Shown: in pieces, positions 41,409 through 49,653 of the stretch | How positions within the stretch are numbered: the first letter of the stretch is position 1 | How the letters are laid out: each line of letters begins with the position of its first letter | Assembly (NCBI GenBank): GCA_035461245.1 | Contig: DATHVP010000030.1 | Coordinates: forward strand, 1-64,000 | Reading direction: 5' to 3' | Length of the DNA: 64,000 nt | Origin: SH-MAG3 sp035461245 | GTDB lineage: Bacteria > Gemmatimonadota > Gemmatimonadetes > Longimicrobiales > RSA9 | Made by a program: the position numbers and the translations under genes | Notes under the pieces: model-generated | The model's database searches: none | What the model was told of the DNA's origin: nothing | What the model saw: the letters and a program-made list of their open reading frames with translations, nothing else

Positions 41409-43027
41409 GCCACTGGAGTTCGCCGGAGATGCAGCAGGTCGCCGGGCTGGTCCGGGACGCCACCGGCCTCACGTTCCCGGCTGCGCGGGTGGCGGATGTG
41501 GAAGCGGCCATACGGCGGGCGATGCAGCGCCACGACATCGCGCGGCCCGGCGGCATCGCAACCCTGCTGAACAGCGACGACGCGGCCCGGGAGGAGCTGG
41601 TTGCGGACCTGACAATCGGCGAGACCTATTTCCAGCGGGACCCCGCCCAGTTCGATCTGTTGCGCACTCGCATCCTGCCGGAGCTGCTCCGCTCGCGGTC
41701 TGCCGACCGCCCGGTCCGCGTCTGGAGTGCGGGCTGCGCGTCAGGCGAGGAGCCGTACACGGTGGCCATGCTGTTCGATGAGCTCAACGCACTGGACCGC
41801 TGCGCCATCACCGGCACGGACATCGCCCGGCGCCGGCTGGAGGACGCGCAGCGCGGCGTGTATTCCCGATGGTCCCTGCGCAATACGCCCGATGCCATCC
41901 GGCAGCGCTACTTCCGGGAGCGCGGTCGTTACTACGAGCTGATGCCGCGGCTGCGTGAGCATGTAAACTTCCGGTACCTGAACCTGGCCGAGGACCGGTT
42001 CCCATCGCTGAGCGTCGGGATCTGGGGCATGGACGTGATCCTCTGCCGCAACGTCCTCATCTACTTCGACCAGGAAACCGTCCGGCAGGTGGCAGAGCGC
42101 CTCATCGCCACCCTGAGCGAGGACGGCTGGCTGATCATGGGCGCGTCGGACCCGGCCCTTGGCGACCTCGTGGATTGCGACGTTGTGCTCACGGACTCCG
42201 GCGTCGTCTACCGGCGTCCGGGCGCGGCGGGCGACGAGGCGGCTCAGCGGTTCTCGCGGCCCTCGTCCTTGCCGCCTGCGCCAGCGGACCACGGGGCGTA
42301 TGACGCCGGCGCGGATACTCCTCCCGCCACCGGCACGCCGGACGCCGCGGGACTCGATGAGGCGGCGGTGGAGCGGCTCTTCGGGCGGCTGAAGGAGAGC
42401 CTCGACGCGGCCGGGCCGGCCGGCCCGGGGTCGGCCAGCATGGATCCGGCCGGCGCCGGGTCCCGGAGCGCGGGGTCCCGGAACGCGGGGACAGCCGGCG
42501 CGCGGCCGCCCGGCGCCGAGGGTCGGGACGGGCGGCACCAGCAGATGGCGGACGCGTACGCCCGGCAGGATTTCGACGACGTCGTCGCCATGGCAGAGGT
42601 GAGTGACGCGAGCGACCTCTCGTGCGAGGAATGGGTGCTCTGGATCCGGGCGCTGGCCAACACGGGTTCGCTCGGGGACGCCGGGCACGTGGCTGCGCGT
42701 GCGCTGGAGGCGATAGGCCCTGTGGCGGAGCTGCTGTATCTGCACGGTGTCCTGCTGGTGCAGGCGGGGCGGCCGGCGGATGCGGCGGCAGCGCTTCGCC
42801 GGGCGCTGTACCTGGACCGGCAATTCGTGGTGGCGCACCTTACGCTGGCGGATGCGCAGCAGTCCGTGGGCAACACGGAGGGGGCCCGGCGCTCGCTGCG
42901 CAACGCGGCAGCGCTGCTGGAGGCCATGCCGGTGGAGGACACGGTGCGTGGCTCCGATGGCGAGAAGGCCGGCCGGCTGAAGGAACTGGTCCGCGTGAAG
43001 CTCCAATTGCTGACGGATGCAGCATAG
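41405..43027 (+). CDS. CheR-type receptor methyltransferase with C-terminal TPR-like domain (WspC-like)
   Basis: A 540-residue protein. CheR N- and C-terminal domains occupy about 1-270, with the SAM-binding motif VWSAGCASGEEPYTVAM and the catalytic region MDVILCRNVLIYFD. A long low-complexity linker rich in Gly, Ala, Ser and Pro (about 275-375) joins it to a helical repeat domain (about 380-520, EEWVLWIRALANTGSLGDAG ... ALRRALYLDRQFVVAH) of TPR type. WspC of Pseudomonas and FrzF share the CheR-TPR arrangement. It methylates glutamates on the receptor encoded two genes downstream, setting adaptation. Confidence 0.9.
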   Translation: MSHWSSPEMQQVAGLVRDATGLTFPAARVADVEAAIRRAMQRHDIARPGGIATLLNSDDAAREELVADLTIGETYFQRDPAQFDLLRTRILPELLRSRSADRPVRVWSAGCASGEEPYTVAMLFDELNALDRCAITGTDIARRRLEDAQRGVYSRWSLRNTPDAIRQRYFRERGRYYELMPRLREHVNFRYLNLAEDRFPSLSVGIWGMDVILCRNVLIYFDQETVRQVAERLIATLSEDGWLIMGASDPALGDLVDCDVVLTDSGVVYRRPGAAGDEAAQRFSRPSSLPPAPADHGAYDAGADTPPATGTPDAAGLDEAAVERLFGRLKESLDAAGPAGPGSASMDPAGAGSRSAGSRNAGTAGARPPGAEGRDGRHQQMADAYARQDFDDVVAMAEVSDASDLSCEEWVLWIRALANTGSLGDAGHVAARALEAIGPVAELLYLHGVLLVQAGRPADAAAALRRALYLDRQFVVAHLTLADAQQSVGNTEGARRSLRNAAALLEAMPVEDTVRGSDGEKAGRLKELVRVKLQLLTDAA

Positions 43028-43057
43028 AATGACTACGGCGGAGCGGAGTGACGGCGC

Positions 43058-43633
43058 ATGACGAAGGCGCAGGAGGCCGGCGGGGCCGCCGGGGGCGTGG
43101 GACGCGAGCCGGCGGCGGAACACATGGAGGTGCTGCGACGGCGGGCGGCGGAACTCGCCCGTATGCCGGAGGCGGACGGCGAGGCAGATGGCTACGACGT
43201 CGTCCGCTTCCAGCTGGCCGGTGAGGAGTACGCACTCGCCGCCCACAGCGTGGTGCGCGTTCTCACGTTGCGGGAGATGACACCGCTGCCGGGCGCGGCC
43301 GAGCCGCTGTTCGGCGTGACGCAGTGGCGGGGCACGGTGCTGACCCTGCTGGACCTGCGACCACTGCTCGGCGTCAGTTCCCAGGGGCTGACGGACCTGA
43401 GCAAGGTCGTGGTGCTGGACGGCGGGGATCGCCAGTTCGGGATCGTCGCGGACGACGTCAGCGACCTGGCGTTCCTGTCGCATCAGGACGTCCGGCCGCT
43501 GCCCGGTGACGATGGCGCAGAGGGTGAGTCGCTGCTGCGGGGCATCACGGACGACGGCGTGTTCATCATTGATACGGAGCAGTTGCTCCAGCGGTTCGGC
43601 AGAATACGTCGCCGACACCACGCAACGGGATGA
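43058..43633 (+). CDS. CheW-like coupling protein (WspD position)
   Basis: A 191-residue second CheW. A 40-residue charged N-terminal extension precedes the domain YDVVRFQLAGEEYALAAHSVVRVL, with core FGVTQWRGTVLTLLDLRPLLG. The two CheW proteins of this operon differ in length and N-terminus, as WspB and WspD do, and may bind different faces of the array. GGAG lies nine bases before the ATG. Confidence 0.88.
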   Translation: MTKAQEAGGAAGGVGREPAAEHMEVLRRRAAELARMPEADGEADGYDVVRFQLAGEEYALAAHSVVRVLTLREMTPLPGAAEPLFGVTQWRGTVLTLLDLRPLLGVSSQGLTDLSKVVVLDGGDRQFGIVADDVSDLAFLSHQDVRPLPGDDGAEGESLLRGITDDGVFIIDTEQLLQRFGRIRRRHHATG

Positions 43634-43643
43634 GGAGGTTCAG

Positions 43644-45122
43644 GTGAACTGGACGGTAAGCCGCAGGATTATTTCCGGCTTCGCCATCGGAGCAGCGCTG
43701 GTACTGATCATGGCGATCGTGGGCGTCTGGGCGCTGCGCCAGACGTCGGGCGGCTATACGGAGGCCGTCCGCGCGGAGCGCGAGGTGCTGCTGCCGGCCG
43801 TGGACGTGCGCGGCTCGGTGCGACTGACCAACATCGCGTACCTGCGTTACATGGCGGACGGCGGCGCCGAGCACCGAGCCGGTATTGATTCCCATGCGGA
43901 CATCACCCGCGAGGAAATCAGCCGAGTGCGCAACAGCGCGGACAACGCTGACGAGGCCGCCCTCTGGCAGGAAGCCAGCCAGCTGTTCGAGGACTGGTAC
44001 GGCGCGGTGAACAGTATGCTGGTGGAATGGGATACCGGCGACCGCGAGCTGGCGCTGCAACAGCGGGCCGAGACGGTCCAGCCCATGCGCGAGCGGCTGG
44101 AGGCGCGCATCGACCAGGCCATTGCTACCGCACAGGCCCTGACGGACGTGACGGCCGCCGAGGCGGCGGACACCGCCCGCAATTCGGAACGCGCGCTGGT
44201 CGTGGTGCTGCTGCTCACGATGCTCATCTTCATCATTACCGCGTACTTCCTGAACCAGGCCGTGGCGGCGCCGCTGCAGGAGACGTCAAACGTGCTGGCT
44301 ACCAGCGCGGCGGAGATCCTGGCCACCACCACGCAGCAGGCCAGCGGTGCGACGGAATCGCTGGCGGCAGTGACGCAGACGGCGGCGACGGTGGACCAGG
44401 TCGTACAGACGGCGGACCAGGCCACGGAGCGCGCGCGTACCGTGGCGCAATCGGCACAGCGCGCAGCGGAGATCAGCCGGCAGGGCCGCCAGGCGGTGGA
44501 CACGTCGGTGGAAGTCATCGCCGAGGTCAGGGAGGAAGTGGACGCCATCGGCGAGCGCATCGTCCAGCTGGCGGACCAGGCGCAGGCCATCGGCGAGATC
44601 ATCTCCACGGTGAACGACCTGGCCGAACAGACGAACCTGCTGGCACTGAACGCGGCCATCGAGGCCGCCCGTGCGGGCGAGCACGGCCGTGGCTTTGCCG
44701 TCGTCGCGGGCGAGGTGAAGAACCTGGCGGAGCAGTCGAAGGCGGGCACGGCCCGGGTGCGCACCATCCTGGAGCAGATCCAGCGGGCAACGACAGCGGC
44801 GGTGTCGGCCACGGAGCAGGGGAACCGGCGTGCAACGGACGCAGTCCGCCAGGTACGCGAAGCCGGCGAAACGATCCGCCAGCTGGCCGACGCGGCCAGC
44901 ACGGCGGCGCAGGCGGCGGCGCAGATCTCGGCGTCCGCCGGCCAGCAGTCCACGGGTATGTCGCAGATCCGCCAGGCCATCGGCAGCATCCAGCAGGCGG
45001 CGCAGCAGAACCTGGCGGCCACCCGGCAGGCGGAGGCCGCTGCACAGGAACTGAACCGGGTCGGTTCGCGGCTGCTGGACCTGGTGGGCACCGAGGCCCG
45101 GCCCGTGACGGCTGGCAAGTGA
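43644..45122 (+). CDS. Methyl-accepting chemoreceptor with extracytoplasmic helical domain and no clear HAMP
   Basis: A 492-residue receptor starting at GTG 43644, preceded by GAGGAGG. TM1 is about 11-30. A helical, four-helix-bundle-like sensor domain spans about 31-183, and TM2 is about 185-203. The signalling coiled coil begins almost directly after TM2 (NQAVAAPLQET), with no recognisable full HAMP domain. The hairpin tip NDLAEQTNLLALNAAIEAARAGEHGRGFAVVAGEV (residues 324-358) is the standard CheA/CheW-binding site. It senses an unknown surface or small-molecule cue. It sits between the CheW and CheA genes. Confidence 0.9.
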   Translation: MNWTVSRRIISGFAIGAALVLIMAIVGVWALRQTSGGYTEAVRAEREVLLPAVDVRGSVRLTNIAYLRYMADGGAEHRAGIDSHADITREEISRVRNSADNADEAALWQEASQLFEDWYGAVNSMLVEWDTGDRELALQQRAETVQPMRERLEARIDQAIATAQALTDVTAAEAADTARNSERALVVVLLLTMLIFIITAYFLNQAVAAPLQETSNVLATSAAEILATTTQQASGATESLAAVTQTAATVDQVVQTADQATERARTVAQSAQRAAEISRQGRQAVDTSVEVIAEVREEVDAIGERIVQLADQAQAIGEIISTVNDLAEQTNLLALNAAIEAARAGEHGRGFAVVAGEVKNLAEQSKAGTARVRTILEQIQRATTAAVSATEQGNRRATDAVRQVREAGETIRQLADAASTAAQAAAQISASAGQQSTGMSQIRQAIGSIQQAAQQNLAATRQAEAAAQELNRVGSRLLDLVGTEARPVTAGK

Positions 45123-45126
45123 CGGG

Positions 45127-47298
45127 ATGTCCCAGGACGACCTGACGGCCCGACTCCGCGCCACGTTCATCGACGAACTGGACGAACAGGTCCGGGAGCT
45201 GAACAACGCGCTGCTCCGGCTGGAGCAGCAGCCCGGCGACGCGGAGGCCGTACGCGTCCTGTTCCGTGCTGCCCATACGGTCAAGGGCGCCGCGCGCGTA
45301 GCCGGCGTGCCGCTGGTGGAGCACGCCTGTCACGCGCTGGAATCCGTCTTCGCCGCCGTGCGCGACAGGCAGCGCAGCCTGGACGACACGGACTTTGCGC
45401 TCTGCTTCGCCGTCGCCGACGCCCTCGCCGATGCCGGCGGGCGACTCCGCCAGGACGTGTCCCTGGACGATTCACCCCTGGCGACGCTCCTGCCGCGACT
45501 GCTGGAGGCCGCACAGGAGCCGCCGGCCGGTGAAGCCGCGGCGCCGTCGTCCCGTCGCGGTGCCGCGCCGGCCGCGGACCGGACATCGGCTGGCCCTGGT
45601 GGCGAGGACCCGCCCCGGTGGGAACCGGGTCCGGTCGGGTCCACCGAGGCAGGGGACGAGGCGGTGGCGGATGCGGATGCGGGAGGCACGACGCCAGCGG
45701 GTGAAGCGACTGACGCACCCGCCGACGTGCGCCCCGCGTCCCGGGCGGCGGACGAGCAGGTCCGGGTCCGCGCCGACCGTCTGGACGACCTGCTGGATGC
45801 GGTGGGCGAACTCATCATCGCAACCGGCCGGTCACTGGCAGTGCACGGCCGGGATGATGAAGATGCCCGGCGCCTCGATGCGGCGACGTCGCTGATCAGC
45901 GACGTCGTACACAGCCTGCGACTGCGTCCCTTCGGCGACATCTGCGAGGCGCTGCCGCGGGCCGTGCGCGATGTGGCAGCGGCTGGCGGCAAGGAGGTGG
46001 CTCTCGAGATCAGTGGCGAGGACGTGGAGGCCGACCGCATGGTCATGGACGCCCTGCGCGAACCGCTGCTGCACCTCGTGCGCAATGCCGTGGATCACGG
46101 CATCGAGACGCCGACGGAACGGGAACAGCAGGGCAAACCGCGGGTGGGGCGCATTGCCGTCGGCGCGGAACTCGCCGGTGGACGCCTGGTCGTGACCGTT
46201 TCCGACGACGGCGGCGGGCTGGACGAGGAGGCCCTGAAGCGATCCCTGCAGGCCTCCGGCCGGCGTGTGCCCGAACGGCGCCGGGAACTTGCGGAGGAAC
46301 TGCTCCTGGGCGGGATCACGACACGGACCGAGGCGACGTCGTTCTCGGGGCGGGGCGTGGGCATCGACCTGGTCCGCACCGCGGTGGAGCGCATCGGCGG
46401 TGCCATCGACGTGCGGTGGCAACGTGGCGCGGGGACGACGTTCCGCCTGGAATGCCCGCCGACGCCGGCCACGCTGCGGGCGCTGCTGTTCCGTATGGGG
46501 CCCCACACCATGGCCATCCCCACCACCCATGTGGAACGCCTGGTGCGCGTCCGCCCCGGTGACGTCCACCAGTCTGAAGGCCGGTCCCTCATCACCCATG
46601 ATGGTGGGGCGGTGCCCATCCACCACCTCGCGGCACTCCTCGGTCCGCCGCTGGAGGCCCGTGACCTGGATGAGACACGCACCGCCGTGCTGGTGTCCGC
46701 GGGACCCAGGCGCGCCGCCCTGGTGATAGACGAGGCGGTGGCGGAGGAGGAGATCGTTGTCCGTCCGCTGGAGGTAAACGATGACGACGTGCCCCACGCC
46801 AGCGGGGCGGCGGTCCTGGCCAGCGGCCAGGTGGCGCTGCTGGTGAGTGTAGCACCACTGCTGGCCGCTGCCGGCCGGGCGGGCACGGGGATTGCCCCCG
46901 GTGGCGCGTCGCGGCGCCGGACCCCTCAGCGCAGGATCCTCGTCGCTGATGACTCCATCACGACCCGGACCCTGGAGCAGAGTGTACTCGAATCCGCGGG
47001 CTTTGCGGTGACGACAGCGGTGAACGGCGAGGATGCCTGGCAGCGACTGGAAGCCGATGGCGCCGACCTGCTCGTGGCGGACGTGGAGATGCCCCGCATG
47101 GACGGTATTGCCCTCTGCCGCCGCATCCGTGCATCCAGCCGGTTCGCGGAACTGCCCATCGTCCTCGTTACGGGGCTTGGCTCCGCAGAGGACCGGGCAC
47201 GGGGCCTGGAAGCCGGGGCCGACGCCTATATCGTGAAGTCGAGCTTCGACCAGGCGACCCTGCTGGAAACGGTGCAGCAGCTCATCGGTGACGAATGA
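45127..47298 (+). CDS. Hybrid chemosensory kinase CheA-REC (WspE-like)
   Basis: A 723-residue kinase with these domains: Hpt (about 1-110, phospho-acceptor His50 in AAHTVKGAARV), an acidic disordered linker (about 120-205), a short dimerisation segment, HATPase_c (about 280-440, N box HLVRNAVDHG and G boxes DDGGG and GRGVGIDLV), a CheW-like regulatory domain (about 445-580) and a C-terminal receiver (about 598-723, phospho-acceptor Asp652 in LLVADVEMPRMDG). WspE and FrzE have this CheA-REC fusion. The fused receiver may be a phosphate sink or relay. It overlaps cheB by 4 bp. Confidence 0.93.
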   Translation: MSQDDLTARLRATFIDELDEQVRELNNALLRLEQQPGDAEAVRVLFRAAHTVKGAARVAGVPLVEHACHALESVFAAVRDRQRSLDDTDFALCFAVADALADAGGRLRQDVSLDDSPLATLLPRLLEAAQEPPAGEAAAPSSRRGAAPAADRTSAGPGGEDPPRWEPGPVGSTEAGDEAVADADAGGTTPAGEATDAPADVRPASRAADEQVRVRADRLDDLLDAVGELIIATGRSLAVHGRDDEDARRLDAATSLISDVVHSLRLRPFGDICEALPRAVRDVAAAGGKEVALEISGEDVEADRMVMDALREPLLHLVRNAVDHGIETPTEREQQGKPRVGRIAVGAELAGGRLVVTVSDDGGGLDEEALKRSLQASGRRVPERRRELAEELLLGGITTRTEATSFSGRGVGIDLVRTAVERIGGAIDVRWQRGAGTTFRLECPPTPATLRALLFRMGPHTMAIPTTHVERLVRVRPGDVHQSEGRSLITHDGGAVPIHHLAALLGPPLEARDLDETRTAVLVSAGPRRAALVIDEAVAEEEIVVRPLEVNDDDVPHASGAAVLASGQVALLVSVAPLLAAAGRAGTGIAPGGASRRRTPQRRILVADDSITTRTLEQSVLESAGFAVTTAVNGEDAWQRLEADGADLLVADVEMPRMDGIALCRRIRASSRFAELPIVLVTGLGSAEDRARGLEAGADAYIVKSSFDQATLLETVQQLIGDE

Positions 47299-48338
47299 TC
47301 CGCGTCGTCATCGCCGATGATTCGCCCACGGCGCGGCAGCTGCTCCGGGCCATCCTCGAGCAGGACGGGGACATCAGCATCATCGGGGAGGCGGCCGACG
47401 GCGTCGCGGCCGTGGACATGGTCGCCGAGCGCCAGCCCGACCTGGTTGTCATGGACGTGCACATGCCCTTGGCCGACGGCTTGCAGGCCACGAAGGAGAT
47501 CATGTTCAGGGCTCCGACGCCGATCCTCATCGTCTCGTCAGTGACCCAGCGCGACGTGGACCTGTCCCTCAGCGCCACGCAGGCCGGGGCCCTCATGGCT
47601 GTGCCCAAGCCGGACAGCCCGGCCGCTCCCGGTTTCGAGGACAGCGCCGAGGAATTCCGGCGGATGGTCCGGGCCATGGCCCAGGTGAAGGTCGTCCGGC
47701 GCTGGTCCGCCAGCTCGCCGGCGCCACAGCGCACCGTGCTCCGACGCCGCAAGGGCGACCCGGTGGAGCTGGTGGCCATGGCGGCCTCCACCGGTGGCCC
47801 GGCCGCGCTCCGGCGCGTGCTGATGGACCTGCCCGTCACGTTTCCTGCGCCCGTCCTGCTGGTCCAGCACATCGCCCGGGACTTCACGGCCGGTTTTGCC
47901 GACTGGCTCAGCGCCAGTTGCTCCCTGAGCGTGCGGCTGGCCAGGCAGGGCGAGACACTCCAGCCCGGCGTGGTGTACGTGGCACCGGACGACGTCCATC
48001 TCGGCGTGTCCGGCGATGGCCGGGTAAAGCTCGCCCGCACGGATCCTGTGGACGGCTTCAGGCCGTCGGCGACATATCTTTTCGAGAGTGCGGCGGCGGC
48101 GGCCGGCTCGCGCCTGGCGGCGGTGGTGCTCACGGGCATGGGCAGTGATGGCGCAGCGGGCCTGGAGGCCGCGCACCGTGCCGGCGCCTGCGTGATAGCG
48201 CAGGACGAGGCCTCGTCGGTAGTATTCGGGATGGCACAGGAGGCGGTACGCCGGGGCGCGGTGGACATGGTGGTGCCGGTGGAACTCATCGCGACGAGGC
48301 TCATGGAACTGGTGGCCCGGGAGGCGCATGTCGACTGA
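47295..48338 (+). CDS. CheB-type receptor methylesterase (WspF-like)
   Basis: A 347-residue protein with an N-terminal receiver (Asp54 in DLVVMDVHMP, Lys105 in AVPKPD) and a C-terminal methylesterase (about 155-345). The catalytic Ser lies in AASTGGPAAL, the His in LLVQHIARDF, and the Asp in LTGMGSDGAAGL. Phosphorylation by the CheA kinase activates demethylation of the receptor. Both ends overlap neighbouring genes, so it is translationally coupled. Confidence 0.93.
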   Translation: MIRVVIADDSPTARQLLRAILEQDGDISIIGEAADGVAAVDMVAERQPDLVVMDVHMPLADGLQATKEIMFRAPTPILIVSSVTQRDVDLSLSATQAGALMAVPKPDSPAAPGFEDSAEEFRRMVRAMAQVKVVRRWSASSPAPQRTVLRRRKGDPVELVAMAASTGGPAALRRVLMDLPVTFPAPVLLVQHIARDFTAGFADWLSASCSLSVRLARQGETLQPGVVYVAPDDVHLGVSGDGRVKLARTDPVDGFRPSATYLFESAAAAAGSRLAAVVLTGMGSDGAAGLEAAHRAGACVIAQDEASSVVFGMAQEAVRRGAVDMVVPVELIATRLMELVAREAHVD

Positions 48339-49653
48339 GCGGATCCTGGTCGTCGATGACAGCCCCACGCAGCTGGAGGCGGCCCGTGCGCTGCTGGAAC
48401 TGCGCGGCTACGACGTGGTGGTTGCCCGGAGCGGCGAGGCGGCGCTGGACAGGGTCCGGGCGGAGTCCTTCGACCTGGTCCTCAGCGACGTGATCATGCC
48501 GGGCATGAGTGGCTACGACCTGTGCAGCGCCATTCGTCGGGAGCTGGATACCCCGCCCCCCATCGTTCTGCTGACGAGCCTGAACGATCCGCGGGACATC
48601 GTCCGGGGCGTGGAGTGCGGCGCCGACAACTACATAACGAAGCCGTACGAGCCGACGCTGCTGGCAGACCGGATCCGCCACGTCATTGACAACCACCGGC
48701 TGCGCATGCAGGCGCCGTCGGAAGGGCCGGTCCAGGTGAACTTCCTGGGCGAGACGTACACGATCGCATCGGACCCGGCCCAGATCCTGGCGCTGTTGCT
48801 GTCCAGCTTCGAGGAACTGATCCGCACGAATGCGGCGCTACAGGAGAGCAAGCGACAGGTTGCGGCGGCCCACGCCCGCGAATTGCAGCGGGAGCAGGAG
48901 GCCCGGGCCCGGGCTGAAGCGGACGCCCGGAACATGGAGCAGCTCAAGCGGAAGGCGGAGGCGGCGACGCGTGCCCGGGACGACGTGCTTGCCGCCGTGT
49001 CCCATGACCTGAAGAACCCGCTGGGCACCATCTACACCAGTGCGGCGCTGCTGCTGGACATGGAGATGGCGCCTGAGGCACAGCGTCGCCAGATGGACAT
49101 CATCCGGCGCACCGCCCGGCGCATGGACCGTCTCATCCAGGACCTGCTGGACGTATCACGCATGGAGGCGGGCCGCTTCTCCGTGGAGGCGCAGGAGGAG
49201 AGTGGCCGGGCGCTGGTACTGGAGGCGCAGGACCTGCACGCCAGTCTGGCGTCGGCGAAGCACATCGATCTCGGCACGGACCTGCCGGATGAGGATGTTG
49301 TGGTCCACGCGGACAGGCACCGCGTGCTGCAGGTGCTGTCGAACCTCATCGGCAACGCCGTGAAGTTCACGCCCGACGGCGGACGCATCACCATTCGGCT
49401 GACGAAGACCGACGGCCATGCCCGCTTCGAGGTGAGCGACACGGGCGTCGGCATACCGGCGGCAGACCTGCCGCGCATCTTCGACCGGTTCTGGCACGCC
49501 GGCGAGGGCGGCGGCTCGGGGCTCGGCCTGGCTATCGCACAGGGCATTGTCCAGGCCCACGGCGGTGACATCCGCGCCGATAGCAGCGACGGCGGCACGA
49601 CGTTCAGCTTCACCCTCCCGCTGGCTGCGCCGTCGCTGTCCGCCCGGGAGTGA
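48328..49653 (+). CDS. Response regulator-histidine kinase (REC-HisKA-HATPase), terminal output of the chemosensory operon
   Basis: A 441-residue soluble hybrid: a receiver (about 1-120, Asp54 in LVLSDVIMPGM), a connecting segment VNFLGETYTIASDPAQILALL common in this family, a coiled coil (about 165-215), HisKA with His226 in AAVSHDLKNPL, and HATPase_c (NLIGNAVKFT, DTGVGIPAAD, GSGLGLAIA). It starts 11 bp inside the cheB end. In Wsp systems the last gene is the diguanylate cyclase WspR (REC-GGDEF). Here the receiver feeds a second kinase, so the output would be another phosphorelay. The target regulator is not in the window. Confidence 0.92.
   Translation: MSTERILVVDDSPTQLEAARALLELRGYDVVVARSGEAALDRVRAESFDLVLSDVIMPGMSGYDLCSAIRRELDTPPPIVLLTSLNDPRDIVRGVECGADNYITKPYEPTLLADRIRHVIDNHRLRMQAPSEGPVQVNFLGETYTIASDPAQILALLLSSFEELIRTNAALQESKRQVAAAHARELQREQEARARAEADARNMEQLKRKAEAATRARDDVLAAVSHDLKNPLGTIYTSAALLLDMEMAPEAQRRQMDIIRRTARRMDRLIQDLLDVSRMEAGRFSVEAQEESGRALVLEAQDLHASLASAKHIDLGTDLPDEDVVVHADRHRVLQVLSNLIGNAVKFTPDGGRITIRLTKTDGHARFEVSDTGVGIPAADLPRIFDRFWHAGEGGGSGLGLAIAQGIVQAHGGDIRADSSDGGTTFSFTLPLAAPSLSARE

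Noticed and set aside
41741..43621. A 626-codon minus-strand frame across the CheR and CheW genes
   Set aside because: It runs antisense through two coding sequences with clear motifs and has Arg/His/Pro-rich low-complexity character.
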